Source: UBA2632 sp964452155 (GTDB lineage: Bacteria; Bacteroidota; Bacteroidia; Bacteroidales; Dysgonomonadaceae). From it: a DNA stretch of 39,191 nt. The stretch spans positions 1 to 39,191 of the forward strand of contig CAYVLC010000005.1 of assembly GCA_964452155.1 (NCBI GenBank), given 5' to 3'. The position numbers and the translations under genes were made by a program. Positions 8,881 to 17,103 of this stretch are shown piece by piece (position 1 is the first letter of the stretch; each line of letters begins with the position of its first letter). The notes beneath the pieces were generated by a model that saw nothing but the letters and a program-made list of their open reading frames with translations, was not told where the DNA came from and ran no database searches.

Positions 8881-11229
8881 TTATTTTTTATTTGGATTTT
8901 CACCCATTATTAGTTTCACTCTGCTTCCAGCAACAATATCTTCGAATGGAACAAAGACACCTTGGTGGTCTTCTCCATTTAATGAAACTGATTGAATGTA
9001 TTTGTTGTTTTTAGAGTTGTTTTCTGCTTCTATTACAAACGATTCTCCTTTGTAATATTTGTTGTTTAGTTTTATTTCAATTTTATCGAATAGAGGACTC
9101 CCCAATTGCATTTGAGGAGCTATTTCTGTCAATCCTTTAACATCAAACAAACCCATTGCAGCCATCACATACCATGCACCCAATTGCCCTTGATCTTCGT
9201 CTTGCCCATAGCCATAGCCATGTTCTCCTGTTACTCCATAGAACTCGTCGCAAATAGCACGCGTCCATTTTTGAGTAAGATATGGTTTCCCTGAGAAATT
9301 GAATAACCAAGAAATGTGTAAACTCGGTTGATTGCCGTGGTTGTACAATGCTTTTACACCAGAGAAAGCATTCAATTCTCGCCCTCCACCAAAAATATCT
9401 TCTTGTGAAAGAGTGAAAATGCTGTCGAGACGGTTGTTAAAAATGTCTTCGCCTATCATTGTTACGAGCTTTTTTGGCTCGTGTGGCACATAAAATGTAT
9501 ATTGCACAGCGTTTCCTTCCTGAAAACCTACCCATGGTGCCATGGGGTCGAAGTTTTCTATGAACTCACCATTTGATAATTTTGGGCGCATTAGCTGAGT
9601 TGTTGGATCAAATATATTTTGCCAGCTTTTAGAAAGTCCAGACAATAGCTCATAATCTTTTTGTTTGCCTAATTGTTTAGCAAACTGTCCTACTGCAAAT
9701 GAACTAAAGGCATACTCAAGCGTATGTGATGTTCCAAACATCCATAATTCTGCTACTGTAGTACTATCTTTCATCTCTATTGCATAAGGAGCAAAGCCGT
9801 TTTTCACAAAAAATCCTACATCAGATTTACCAGCACCAAGTGGCCTGTTTTTGCCGTCTATTTCATTCTTACGTGCTGCTTCGTATGCTAGGTTTACATC
9901 AAAATTTCTGATGCCACAGTTGTATGCTGCAGCAATAGCAAGGCTCACAAAATTTGTGCCTACACCCGAAACATATTTGCTATTAGCAATGCCGTCGCTT
10001 AGCCATCCAGAATCTTTGTAAACCAGTAGTTGGCTGCTTACCCAATCTGCAAAATACTCCGGATAAGCCAATGTCCATAGCTGTGTGAGATTCCAGAAAG
10101 CACCCCAAATGGCATCGCTATTATAATGGTTGTGTATTGGATTTCCGTTTGCATTAGTTTCAATTTGACCAACACTTCCATCATGTTTTGGGTATTGACC
10201 ATTTACATCGCTTGCTAAACCTCTTCCTAAAATGGCGTGATATAATGCGGTGTAAAATTTAATTTTATCATCCATCAAACCACCAGAAACATCTATTCTA
10301 CTCAGTTTTTCGTTCCATGTTTCGTGTGCTTTTTGCTGTGCTTCTTCAAATGATTTGTCTTGGGCCTCAGTTTCGAAGTTCAATTTTGCATTGCTTACAG
10401 AGGTGTATGACAATCCAATTTTTGCGAGTACAGTTTCTCTATCCTCAGTTTTGAATCTTAGTGCCATTGAGCTTCCAATGCCTTCTATTTCATTAGCCTT
10501 TTTCACACTGCCACCTCTATGAAACACATAGCTCTCTTCTATAGGCTTGTTTAACTTTGCATAGAAAAACATGGTGAGATTTGCTCCATTTTGATATTTA
10601 TTTACGTATTCGGGGAGGGTGGTTACATATCCTTCTACAGTTTGATTATCAACTAAGCGGATGTGCGCATTTTTTACAGCACCGCTTTCTCCTAATTGAT
10701 TACCAATGTCAAAAATGATATATGCACTATCCGATTGAGTAAAATGATAACGCTGAAAACCAACTCTTTCGGTAGCAGTAAGTTCTACTTTCGTATTATA
10801 ATCATCGAGCATCACACTATAATAGCCAGGAGTAGCTATCTCATTGGCTTTGTCAAAGCTAGATCTATATCCATCGGTAGGGTTCTCGAGTGTGCCAGGA
10901 TGCGTTTTCACTGCGCCTACTACAGGCATTAGCATAACACCTCCAATTTGGAATTCATGAAAACAGGCAAACCCTTCTATAGAAGTGTGCGAGTTTTCGT
11001 ATCCAACAGCTTCCCACCCATTTTTATTACCATAAGATCCATTGGTAGAGGGTGCTAGCTTTGCCATACCAAATGGCAGTGAGGCAGGTGTATAGAAAAA
11101 CCATCTGCTGTGATCGGTGCCTATATTTGGCCGTACATATTGAATAAAGTCCTTTATGTTTTCAATTTTATTTGCTGCACTACCAAAGTAAACTATACAG
11201 GATAGGGCAATAAAAATAAGTCTCTTCAT
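8881..11229 (-). CDS. GH92 alpha-mannosidase
   Basis: The 782-residue protein has a signal peptide (MKRLIFIALSCIVYFGSAA); the Cys at residue 10 is not in a good lipobox, so type I cleavage is more likely. The GH92 core begins almost at once (YVRPNIGTDHSRWFFYTP) and the length is normal for the family. E571 in EGNAVQ is the expected general acid, and D677/D679 in GQDEDQGQLGAW the expected base pair. It shares with the larger GH92 of the operon the DEDQGQ form of the base motif and no extra N-terminal domain. It follows the ROK kinase gene by 17 bp and precedes GH38 by 24 bp. The two GH92 proteins differ enough that distinct linkage preferences are plausible, but this is inference. Confidence 0.93.
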   Translation of the reverse strand: MKRLIFIALSCIVYFGSAANKIENIKDFIQYVRPNIGTDHSRWFFYTPASLPFGMAKLAPSTNGSYGNKNGWEAVGYENSHTSIEGFACFHEFQIGGVMLMPVVGAVKTHPGTLENPTDGYRSSFDKANEIATPGYYSVMLDDYNTKVELTATERVGFQRYHFTQSDSAYIIFDIGNQLGESGAVKNAHIRLVDNQTVEGYVTTLPEYVNKYQNGANLTMFFYAKLNKPIEESYVFHRGGSVKKANEIEGIGSSMALRFKTEDRETVLAKIGLSYTSVSNAKLNFETEAQDKSFEEAQQKAHETWNEKLSRIDVSGGLMDDKIKFYTALYHAILGRGLASDVNGQYPKHDGSVGQIETNANGNPIHNHYNSDAIWGAFWNLTQLWTLAYPEYFADWVSSQLLVYKDSGWLSDGIANSKYVSGVGTNFVSLAIAAAYNCGIRNFDVNLAYEAARKNEIDGKNRPLGAGKSDVGFFVKNGFAPYAIEMKDSTTVAELWMFGTSHTLEYAFSSFAVGQFAKQLGKQKDYELLSGLSKSWQNIFDPTTQLMRPKLSNGEFIENFDPMAPWVGFQEGNAVQYTFYVPHEPKKLVTMIGEDIFNNRLDSIFTLSQEDIFGGGRELNAFSGVKALYNHGNQPSLHISWLFNFSGKPYLTQKWTRAICDEFYGVTGEHGYGYGQDEDQGQLGAWYVMAAMGLFDVKGLTEIAPQMQLGSPLFDKIEIKLNNKYYKGESFVIEAENNSKNNKYIQSVSLNGEDHQGVFVPFEDIVAGSRVKLIMGENPNKK

Positions 11230-11246
11230 CTTCGTTTTTTTTTAAT

Positions 11247-12341
11247 CTATTTGTCCAATTGGCTCAATGCATAGTTATAAGATCCAAGAAATACAGCCAT
11301 ACTGGCTCCTATTTCTGATATTACAACACCTGTCTTTTTAGATAAGTTGTATTTCGCAAATTTATCGGTTTGTGGAATTACTACTTTCTTTGTTTCGTCT
11401 TTAAGAAACAATCGTCTCTCTACGTCATTCATAAGGTTGTAAGCTCTCATTTGTAGTCGTGGAAAATGTAGCTTGTCTATAGCTGTGCGGTCACTGTTCA
11501 TCTCTTCAATCATACTCGGCAATATGTATTTATGGGCCTTAGAAAGCCCACCGCCAACTACAACTATTCCATCTACAATATTTAGAGATTCGGCAATAGT
11601 AAATCCTGCAGCTTGGCCCAATCTATTGAAGCTTTCTATGGCAGCAGATTTATTTCCTTTTTTACTCCCTTCTGCAATATCGAAAATATCTTTGGGTGTT
11701 AACTCTTCAATAATTTGAGCCAACTCTTTGTAGTTTCTAACAACTGCTCGAATGCTAACATCAGCTTCTGCAATGAGGTTGTTGTCGAATTTATTGGCAG
11801 AAAGCCACACATTGCCACCGCAATAGTTGTCACCTATAAGTAGCACATTGTCTATAACGGCTCCACCACCAAAACCTGTTCCAAGTGTTACACCCAGAAG
11901 GTTGTTGTATCTTTTTGCACTTCCCGATTTTTCTAACTGTTTGTTTATATGAGGCAATACTCCCGCCAAAGCCTCTCCAAAAGCAAATAAGTGCCCATCA
12001 TTGTTAATAAAAACAGGAATTTTGAACCTATCTTCCAGAAAAGGACCCAAGGCTACTCCTCCTCTAAAAGAAGGGAAGTTTGGCAAATCGCCAATAATAC
12101 CGTTTACATAATCTGCAGGCCCAGGAAAAGCAAAGCTTATTGCCACAGGATTTACTTTTAGTTGTTTCTTCGCTTGTTCAAATCCTGACACAATAGAACT
12201 TAAGCATTTATCAAGATCATCTGCATAAGCAGGAAGTGTGAATGGCTTTGTTATTACTTCATTTGCTTGAATGGCCGAAAAAACAAAGTTTGTTCCTCCT
12301 GCATCAAGGGTTAGCACTGTTCTATTGTCGTGGTTGTACAT
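11247..12341 (-). CDS. ROK-family sugar kinase, probable mannokinase
   Basis: The 364-residue cytoplasmic protein has the phosphate-binding DAGGTN at residues 13-18, a catalytic-Asp region NNDGHLFAFGE (usual form ENDANAAALGE), LGTGFGGG, and the adenosine-region VVVGGGLSKAH. The ROK zinc motif (CxCGxxGCxE) and the GEIGH sugar-binding segment are absent: the equivalent stretch reads GDNYCGGNVWLSANKF. It overlaps the end of the MFS gene by 20 bp, implying translational coupling. Placed between a sugar transporter and a mannose-6-phosphate isomerase gene, its most likely reaction is ATP-dependent phosphorylation of mannose to mannose-6-phosphate. Fructokinase or glucokinase activity is possible. 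Confidence 0.85.
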   Translation of the reverse strand: MYNHDNRTVLTLDAGGTNFVFSAIQANEVITKPFTLPAYADDLDKCLSSIVSGFEQAKKQLKVNPVAISFAFPGPADYVNGIIGDLPNFPSFRGGVALGPFLEDRFKIPVFINNDGHLFAFGEALAGVLPHINKQLEKSGSAKRYNNLLGVTLGTGFGGGAVIDNVLLIGDNYCGGNVWLSANKFDNNLIAEADVSIRAVVRNYKELAQIIEELTPKDIFDIAEGSKKGNKSAAIESFNRLGQAAGFTIAESLNIVDGIVVVGGGLSKAHKYILPSMIEEMNSDRTAIDKLHFPRLQMRAYNLMNDVERRLFLKDETKKVVIPQTDKFAKYNLSKKTGVVISEIGASMAVFLGSYNYALSQLDK

Positions 12342-13494
12342 TCTCTTTGAAAGTTTTGGTTAGCATTAAATTTAGTATCAAACAAATCAACAAAACCGAT
12401 AGGGCCGCCAAGAAGCCAAAGCTGTCATTTATAAATCCTTCTAAAGGAAGAATTATGGCTCCGCCAGATACTCCCATAATCATTAAGGCAGATATTTCGT
12501 TAGATCGCTCTGGCATTTTTTGCAATGCAAACGAAAAAATTATCGAAAAGACATTGGCACAAGCTGCACCAACTATAAAGATAAGAATAATGAGTAGCCA
12601 TAAATTCGAAACAAACATCAATGCAATAAAAGCTGCAATAGCAATGCTGAGTGAGAGTCTCAAAAAACGGAGTGGAAACACTTTCAATAGAAGTATAGCC
12701 CCTACAAAAGTGCCCATTGTTTTAGCAGCAAAATAGACGCTGCTACCCAAACCGGCTTTACTCAATTCTAATCCTACTCTTTTCATAAGCAGCTCGGGCA
12801 CAGTAGTATTGATGCCAACATCGAGCCCTACAATAAATATAATGCTCAAGAAACAATACAAAATGTATTTGTCTTTTAGTAAACTTAGCACACTTTTGAA
12901 GGAGCTTTGTGATGATTCGAAGCCAAATTCATTAGTTTGAGAAAAAGATAAAAGCACTACAGACAAAAGGGAGATAATCGAAAAAATAACAAATGTCATT
13001 TTCCAGTCTCCAAAGTAGCTTGCAGTTGCTCCGGCAATAATGGGGCCCAACAACGATGAAATGGCTTTTAGAAACTGCCCAGTAGATAGTACGCTTGCTG
13101 TTTTTTCTTTTTGAAACATAGCTGCTACTAATGGATTGAGGGATACTTGCAAAATTGTATTTCCTATTCCTAACAGTGCAAAAGCAATTAATACTGTAGG
13201 AAAATCATACCTAACAAAAGGGATAATCATTGCTACAGTTGAGAGAGAAAGAGAAACAAGAACTGTTTTCTTTCTACCAATTTTTCCCATCAGAATGCCT
13301 GCAGGAATAGAAAAAACAGCAAACCAAAGAAACACCATCATCGGAATGGTATTTGCAAGTGAGCTCGACAATCCAAAGTCTATTTTGATATAGTTGGTGG
13401 CAATTCCTACTACATCTACAAAACCCATTATGAAAAAGCCAAAGAAAACAGCGGCTATAGAGAGATTTTTTTGTGAGGTTTTTGTTGTTGGCAT
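12322..13494 (-). CDS. MFS sugar transporter (putative mannose permease)
   Basis: The 390-residue protein has about 12 hydrophobic segments and the MFS loop 2-3 signature GILMGKIGRKK (residues about 66-76). It has no signal peptide and is an inner-membrane protein. Overall it looks like the sugar:proton symporter group that includes FucP-like permeases. It starts 12 bp after the isomerase gene and its end overlaps the ROK kinase start. Import of free mannose released by the operon's glycosidases is the simplest role; the substrate is inferred from context only. Confidence 0.85.
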   Translation of the reverse strand: MPTTKTSQKNLSIAAVFFGFFIMGFVDVVGIATNYIKIDFGLSSSLANTIPMMVFLWFAVFSIPAGILMGKIGRKKTVLVSLSLSTVAMIIPFVRYDFPTVLIAFALLGIGNTILQVSLNPLVAAMFQKEKTASVLSTGQFLKAISSLLGPIIAGATASYFGDWKMTFVIFSIISLLSVVLLSFSQTNEFGFESSQSSFKSVLSLLKDKYILYCFLSIIFIVGLDVGINTTVPELLMKRVGLELSKAGLGSSVYFAAKTMGTFVGAILLLKVFPLRFLRLSLSIAIAAFIALMFVSNLWLLIILIFIVGAACANVFSIIFSFALQKMPERSNEISALMIMGVSGGAIILPLEGFINDSFGFLAALSVLLICLILNLMLTKTFKENVQPRQ

Positions 13495-13506
13495 AGTATT
13501 AGTTTA

Positions 13507-15225
13507 TTAAAATCTTACGTAAGCTTTTATGGTCATACATTCCTCTCCCTCTGATATACCGTGAGGTTTTATATAGTACTCTTTTACAGATGCCGGAACT
13601 ATAAATGTTTCTGCATAATGAACAACATAAGGTTCAAAGGAATTGTTTTCACAAAAAACAACTACTTCTTTTCCATCAACAAGATTTAGTACATTGACCG
13701 AGTCGTTTGTGTAATGCTTTACTGCCTTTGTAAACGTGTGTCTGCGGGTTTCGATAAACTCATTTGCATGTAATCCTGTTTTTTCTTCTTTCCATCCATC
13801 TCCTTCTTCTACAACAGAGAATTTATCTACCAATTGATGGTGTGTATAATCGGTATCTCTGTCCCATTGAAGAACTTCTTTTCCTCGTTCAATATTAATT
13901 GGTCTGGGTTTGCCATCAAGTCCCAATCTATCCCAATCCCACAGCTTAAAAGTAAATAGGTTAGGTGTAGAGCTTATCTCTAGCACAATTGAGTTTATAC
14001 CCGAGCAATGGATTGTGCCTGCAGGAATTAGAAAATGGCTGTGTTTCTTTGCTTCAATTTTGTTGACATACTTTTCGGCATCAAAATGCTTATTCTTTCC
14101 AGTTTGAGCATTCTCTAAGTCGTTCAGCATTTCATCTTTATCTACACCATTTTTAAAACCAAGATAAACATGTGAGTTTTCCTTTACATCTAGTAAGTAG
14201 TAGCTTTCGTCTTGTGTGTACGTCAATCCAAAATTATCGCGTACATACTGAGTTGTAGGATGAACTTGCAGACTGAGGTTGCCACCATCAAAGGTGTCGA
14301 GTATATCAAAGCGGATAGGAAATTCTTTACCAAAACGCGACTCAACTGGTTCTCCAAGTAGTTCTTTGCTTTTTAGATATACAAGGTTTACCGATGGCAT
14401 TTCGTATTCTATATCATCTACTTTTAGCAACAAGCTGTTTTCTTCTGGCACACAATCAAAACACCAACCATAGTTTACTGTTTCTTTGTCCAGATTGCAC
14501 ACTTCTTTCATCCACTGTCCGCCCCAAGGAGCTGAGTCAAAAAATGGCATTACACGAAATGGTGAATAGGCAGCTTTATTGATACCTGCATAAAAAGTAT
14601 CTCTATCAATGAGTTTAGGTTCATTTTCAACAACAGAGTCCAACCAGAAATCTACTTTCGGATAGATGTCTCTTTTGTGTTTATCTAGTATTTTCCAATC
14701 ATTAAAATATCCACGTTTGTATTGAAAAGAAAAGGGTTCGGCACTATTATCAATTCCGAGTGCTTCTACTTTGCTTTTTCTCATTCGTTGCTGAATTTCC
14801 CAGCGTGGCATATCAGCATAAATGACCAAATCGCCGTCTTCTACCAACAAAGCCCCAGGGCCAAATATTAGCGTTGTTCCCGTATTGTTTTGTATCTCTA
14901 ATCTAATTTTGTTTATTTTCTCTTCATCAAAATATTCTTTTAAAGATAGGTTTGTGATGTTTCCAAACAAGACATCATCAGTCATGTATCTTTCTGTTAA
15001 AGCTATTAGACTTTTCTCATCTTGGAATAAGGATTTTGTATCGATAAATAGCGTGTGGTCTATTTTCCGAAAATTCTCTATCAACTCTTTCTTATTTACT
15101 CCGCTATAGCTCTCTACTATTACTATAGGTGAGTTTTTGGCAGCATCTGCAACGAATGAATTAATGCTTTCCCATCCCGAAAATATTAATCCGTTTACTT
15201 TTATAGAAGGTCTTTTGTTGTACAT
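13507..15225 (-). CDS. manA: Class I mannose-6-phosphate isomerase with extra N-terminal domain
   Basis: The 572-residue protein is roughly 200 residues longer than ordinary class I isomerases. The C-terminal cupin part holds the zinc ligands expected for the family: Q320 and H322 in LQVHP, E340 in DESYYLL and H406 in PAGTIHCSG. It interconverts mannose-6-phosphate and fructose-6-phosphate in the cytoplasm. Residues about 30-200 form a separate domain with PIVIVESYSGVNKKEL, a strand-loop-helix like a P-loop but lacking the GK[ST], and DLVIYADMPRWEIQQRMRK, which resembles the core of uridine-kinase-type folds. It is the first gene of the operon, directly behind the promoter and operator, so it should respond most directly to the divergent regulator. 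The isomerase call is firm; the role of the extra domain is unknown. Confidence 0.93.
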   Translation of the reverse strand: MYNKRPSIKVNGLIFSGWESINSFVADAAKNSPIVIVESYSGVNKKELIENFRKIDHTLFIDTKSLFQDEKSLIALTERYMTDDVLFGNITNLSLKEYFDEEKINKIRLEIQNNTGTTLIFGPGALLVEDGDLVIYADMPRWEIQQRMRKSKVEALGIDNSAEPFSFQYKRGYFNDWKILDKHKRDIYPKVDFWLDSVVENEPKLIDRDTFYAGINKAAYSPFRVMPFFDSAPWGGQWMKEVCNLDKETVNYGWCFDCVPEENSLLLKVDDIEYEMPSVNLVYLKSKELLGEPVESRFGKEFPIRFDILDTFDGGNLSLQVHPTTQYVRDNFGLTYTQDESYYLLDVKENSHVYLGFKNGVDKDEMLNDLENAQTGKNKHFDAEKYVNKIEAKKHSHFLIPAGTIHCSGINSIVLEISSTPNLFTFKLWDWDRLGLDGKPRPINIERGKEVLQWDRDTDYTHHQLVDKFSVVEEGDGWKEEKTGLHANEFIETRRHTFTKAVKHYTNDSVNVLNLVDGKEVVVFCENNSFEPYVVHYAETFIVPASVKEYYIKPHGISEGEECMTIKAYVRF

Positions 15226-15242
15226 TATCTAATAAATTATAT

Positions 15243-15278
15243 ATATGTTTGAACCAATATTAGTATGTTTGAACATAC
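15243..15278. promoter_or_regulatory. Candidate operator for the GntR/UTRA regulator
   Basis: GTATGTT (15263-15269) and AACATAC (15272-15278) form a perfect 7-bp inverted repeat around TG. The same core ATGTTTGAAC recurs at 15245-15254 and 15265-15274, exactly 20 bp (two helical turns) apart, the first copy within a degenerate palindrome. The sites overlap and follow the predicted operon start point, where a bound repressor would block transcription. Small palindromes of this kind are usual for GntR proteins. Confidence 0.65.
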
Positions 15279-15282
15279 ACTA

Positions 15283-15314
15283 CAAATTAAGACAATATAT
15301 CTTGTCTATCCAAA
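15283..15314 (-). promoter_or_regulatory. Promoter of the mannoside operon
   Basis: On the minus strand TTTG (15314-15311) is followed after 20 nt by TTAATTTG (15290-15283). This matches the Bacteroidota consensus TTTG-N19-21-TAnnTTTG with one mismatch. Transcription would start near 15278, about 50 nt before the isomerase ATG. Confidence 0.7.
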
Positions 15315-15371
15315 TGTTTCTATATATTTTTTTTTGATTACTTTTAATTGTTCCTTTGTAATAAAAAGGAT

Positions 15372-16115
15372 ATGAAACTAAAGATTGATCATCAAAGTGC
15401 TGTACCTCTTCACAAACAGGCAGAGCTAATTTTGAGAAAGCTCATAGAAAAAGAAGAATATGTGAATGGGAAACTCTTGCCAAAAGAGACTGACTTGTCT
15501 GAACAATTGAAAATATCAAGAAATACATTGCGGCAAGCAATTAGTCAATTGGTAACAGAGGGGCTATTGGTTAGAAAAAAAGGAGTGGGTACGCGTGTAA
15601 TCGAAAAAAGAATATTTAGTGAGTCAAATAATTGGTTGAGTTTTTCACAAGAGATGGAAGTGCTCAATATAGACATACACAATTTTGAACTTACTATAAA
15701 GAGGCAACTACCATCAAAAGAAGCTCAAACATTTTTTGAAGTTGACGATACAGAAAAATTATTTAAAGTGCAAAGATTGAGGGGAAAGAAAGATTTTCCT
15801 TTTGTCTATTTCTCATCAGAGTTTAGTCCATTGATCCCTTTTAGTGAGACAGAAAACTTCTTTAGGCCTCTTTATGAAATTCTCGAAAAGGATTATGGCA
15901 TTGTTGTAAAGACTTCAAAAGAAGAAATTAGTGCAGCCTCGGCTGACAGCTTCATTGCTGATAAACTAGAGATTAATGCTGGCGATCCTATTTTGATAAG
16001 AAAGAGATTTGTTTACGATATACACGACAAACCTATTGAGTACAACATTGGCTGGTATAGAGCCAACGCATTTACTTACAAAATTGTAAGTGTTAGGGAT
16101 GTGAAGGTTTTTTAA
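15372..16115 (+). CDS. GntR-family regulator with UTRA ligand domain
   Basis: The 247-residue protein starts at the ATG at 15372; an in-frame TTG at 15348 is a less likely start. Residues 1-70 are the winged helix-turn-helix (PLHKQAELILRKLI, then LSEQLKISRNTLRQAISQL and GLLVRKKGVGTRV). Residues about 80-240 are the UTRA effector domain of the HutC subfamily (YFSSEF, GDPILIRKRFVYD, KPIEYNIGWYR). It is divergent from the mannoside operon with 146 bp between starts. UTRA regulators usually repress an adjacent catabolic operon and are released by a phosphorylated sugar or related ligand, so mannose-6-phosphate or a mannoside is a reasonable inducer guess. Its own promoter is unclear: TTCCTTTG at 15351-15358 resembles a -7 box but has no correctly spaced -33 box. 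Confidence 0.9.
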   Translation: MKLKIDHQSAVPLHKQAELILRKLIEKEEYVNGKLLPKETDLSEQLKISRNTLRQAISQLVTEGLLVRKKGVGTRVIEKRIFSESNNWLSFSQEMEVLNIDIHNFELTIKRQLPSKEAQTFFEVDDTEKLFKVQRLRGKKDFPFVYFSSEFSPLIPFSETENFFRPLYEILEKDYGIVVKTSKEEISAASADSFIADKLEINAGDPILIRKRFVYDIHDKPIEYNIGWYRANAFTYKIVSVRDVKVF

Positions 16116-16640
16116 TAGCGATAGGTTTGTTTCGTCTTTGCCTTGTTTCTACTATTTTATGAAAACGCAGTTCTATAAAAATCATCTTCTGTGGTTGTTT
16201 ACATACGCCACGCTTATGAATAGAGCTCTTTGTGGCTATTTAGGCTTGATTTCTTAAGCAAAAAATGTCCTTTTGAGGCAGAAATCAAATCTATCGTTAA
16301 CAATGTTGCAATTATGAGCAAAAAACATTTTAGCCGTCGCAGATAGAGCTATCAATAGATAAAAATGTATTTCACCCCGGTAGTTTGGATTTTCATGCGT
16401 TGAAATCGAATTTCAACTTTCGGTAAATAGATCAATTATGAGATGAAAATCAAATTTATCGCTGCCGATTTGACAATCATCAGATAAAACTCGTTTATGT
16501 GTTCTTCTTGAAAGAAGACTGCTATATGAAAATCAAGTTTACTATAGTAGATTCGGTTTTTATGAGACAAATCATAAACTGTGTATGCCGATGATGATTT
16601 TTTTGGTATTTCCTACAAAACTATCTGTTGTGTATAAATG
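16116..16640. repeat. Non-coding stretch with degenerate short repeats
   Basis: No supportable gene. A roughly 16-bp core of the form GAAAATCAAATTTATCG recurs imperfectly at 16282, 16402, 16445 and 16528, and CAATTATGAG occurs at about 16310 and 16434. The copies are unequally spaced (120, 43, 83 bp) and all on the same strand. They do not look like CRISPR or an IS end. Confidence 0.4.
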
Positions 16641-16641
16641 A

Positions 16642-16669
16642 AAAAAGCTGTCTTAAAAGACAGCTTTTT
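16642..16669. terminator. Rho-independent terminator after tRNA-Lys
   Basis: AAAAAGCTGTCTT (16642-16654) and AAGACAGCTTTTT (16657-16669) form a perfect hairpin. On the minus strand it lies about 30 nt past the tRNA-Lys 3' end. Confidence 0.8.
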
Positions 16670-16701
16670 AATGTTTCGCAAACGCTTTGTAGCGTTCTCA
16701 G

Positions 16702-16774
16702 TGATCCGCCTGGGGTTCGAACCCAGGACCCCATCCTTAAAAGGGATGTGCTCTACCTACTGAGCTAGCGAATC
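16702..16774 (-). tRNA. tRNA-Lys (anticodon UUU)
   Basis: The 73-nt cloverleaf has acceptor GATTCGC pairing with GCGGATC, D-arm GCTCAGTAGGTAGAGC, anticodon stem CATCC/GGATG around loop CTTTTAA (anticodon TTT), and T-arm CTGGG-TTCGAAC-CCCAG. The discriminator base is A. CCA is not encoded, so it must be added by the CCA enzyme encoded at 19133. Confidence 0.95.
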
Positions 16775-16804
16775 TACCTGTAGTGCTTTCTTTCAAAAGC
16801 GATG

Positions 16805-16835
16805 CAAAGGTAAAACATTTTTTTTATTAACCAAA
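16805..16835 (-). promoter_or_regulatory. Promoter of tRNA-Lys
   Basis: On the minus strand TTTG (16835-16832), 19 nt, then TACCTTTG (16812-16805), a full match to the Bacteroidota consensus. Predicted start lies about 25 nt upstream of the mature tRNA. Confidence 0.75.
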
Positions 16836-17103
16836 AGAACACGGTCTAAAATTACCACTTTCTTTCTAATTTTTTTTCTGCTATGGTCTCCTCTTGCTTT
16901 CTTTTTGTAATCATCGTATTTATTTTTAGTAAGTTACCAGCAACTATTTAAAACCATTTCAAATTAACTAAATCGTCATTTTTTCGATGATTATTTTTTC
17001 TTTTATCTCATACCATCAAAAAAATCACTTTATAATAGGCAATAAAAATTAGAAGGAGGTCGTTTTTTTGTTGTTTTGGGGTGAATAAAAATATATTTTC
17101 TGT

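Noticed and set aside
12242..12736. 164-codon plus-strand frame opposite the MFS and ROK genes
   Set aside because: Antisense shadow of two well-supported overlapping genes.
16116..16640. CRISPR array
   Set aside because: The repeats are imperfect, unequally spaced and few, and no cas gene is nearby.
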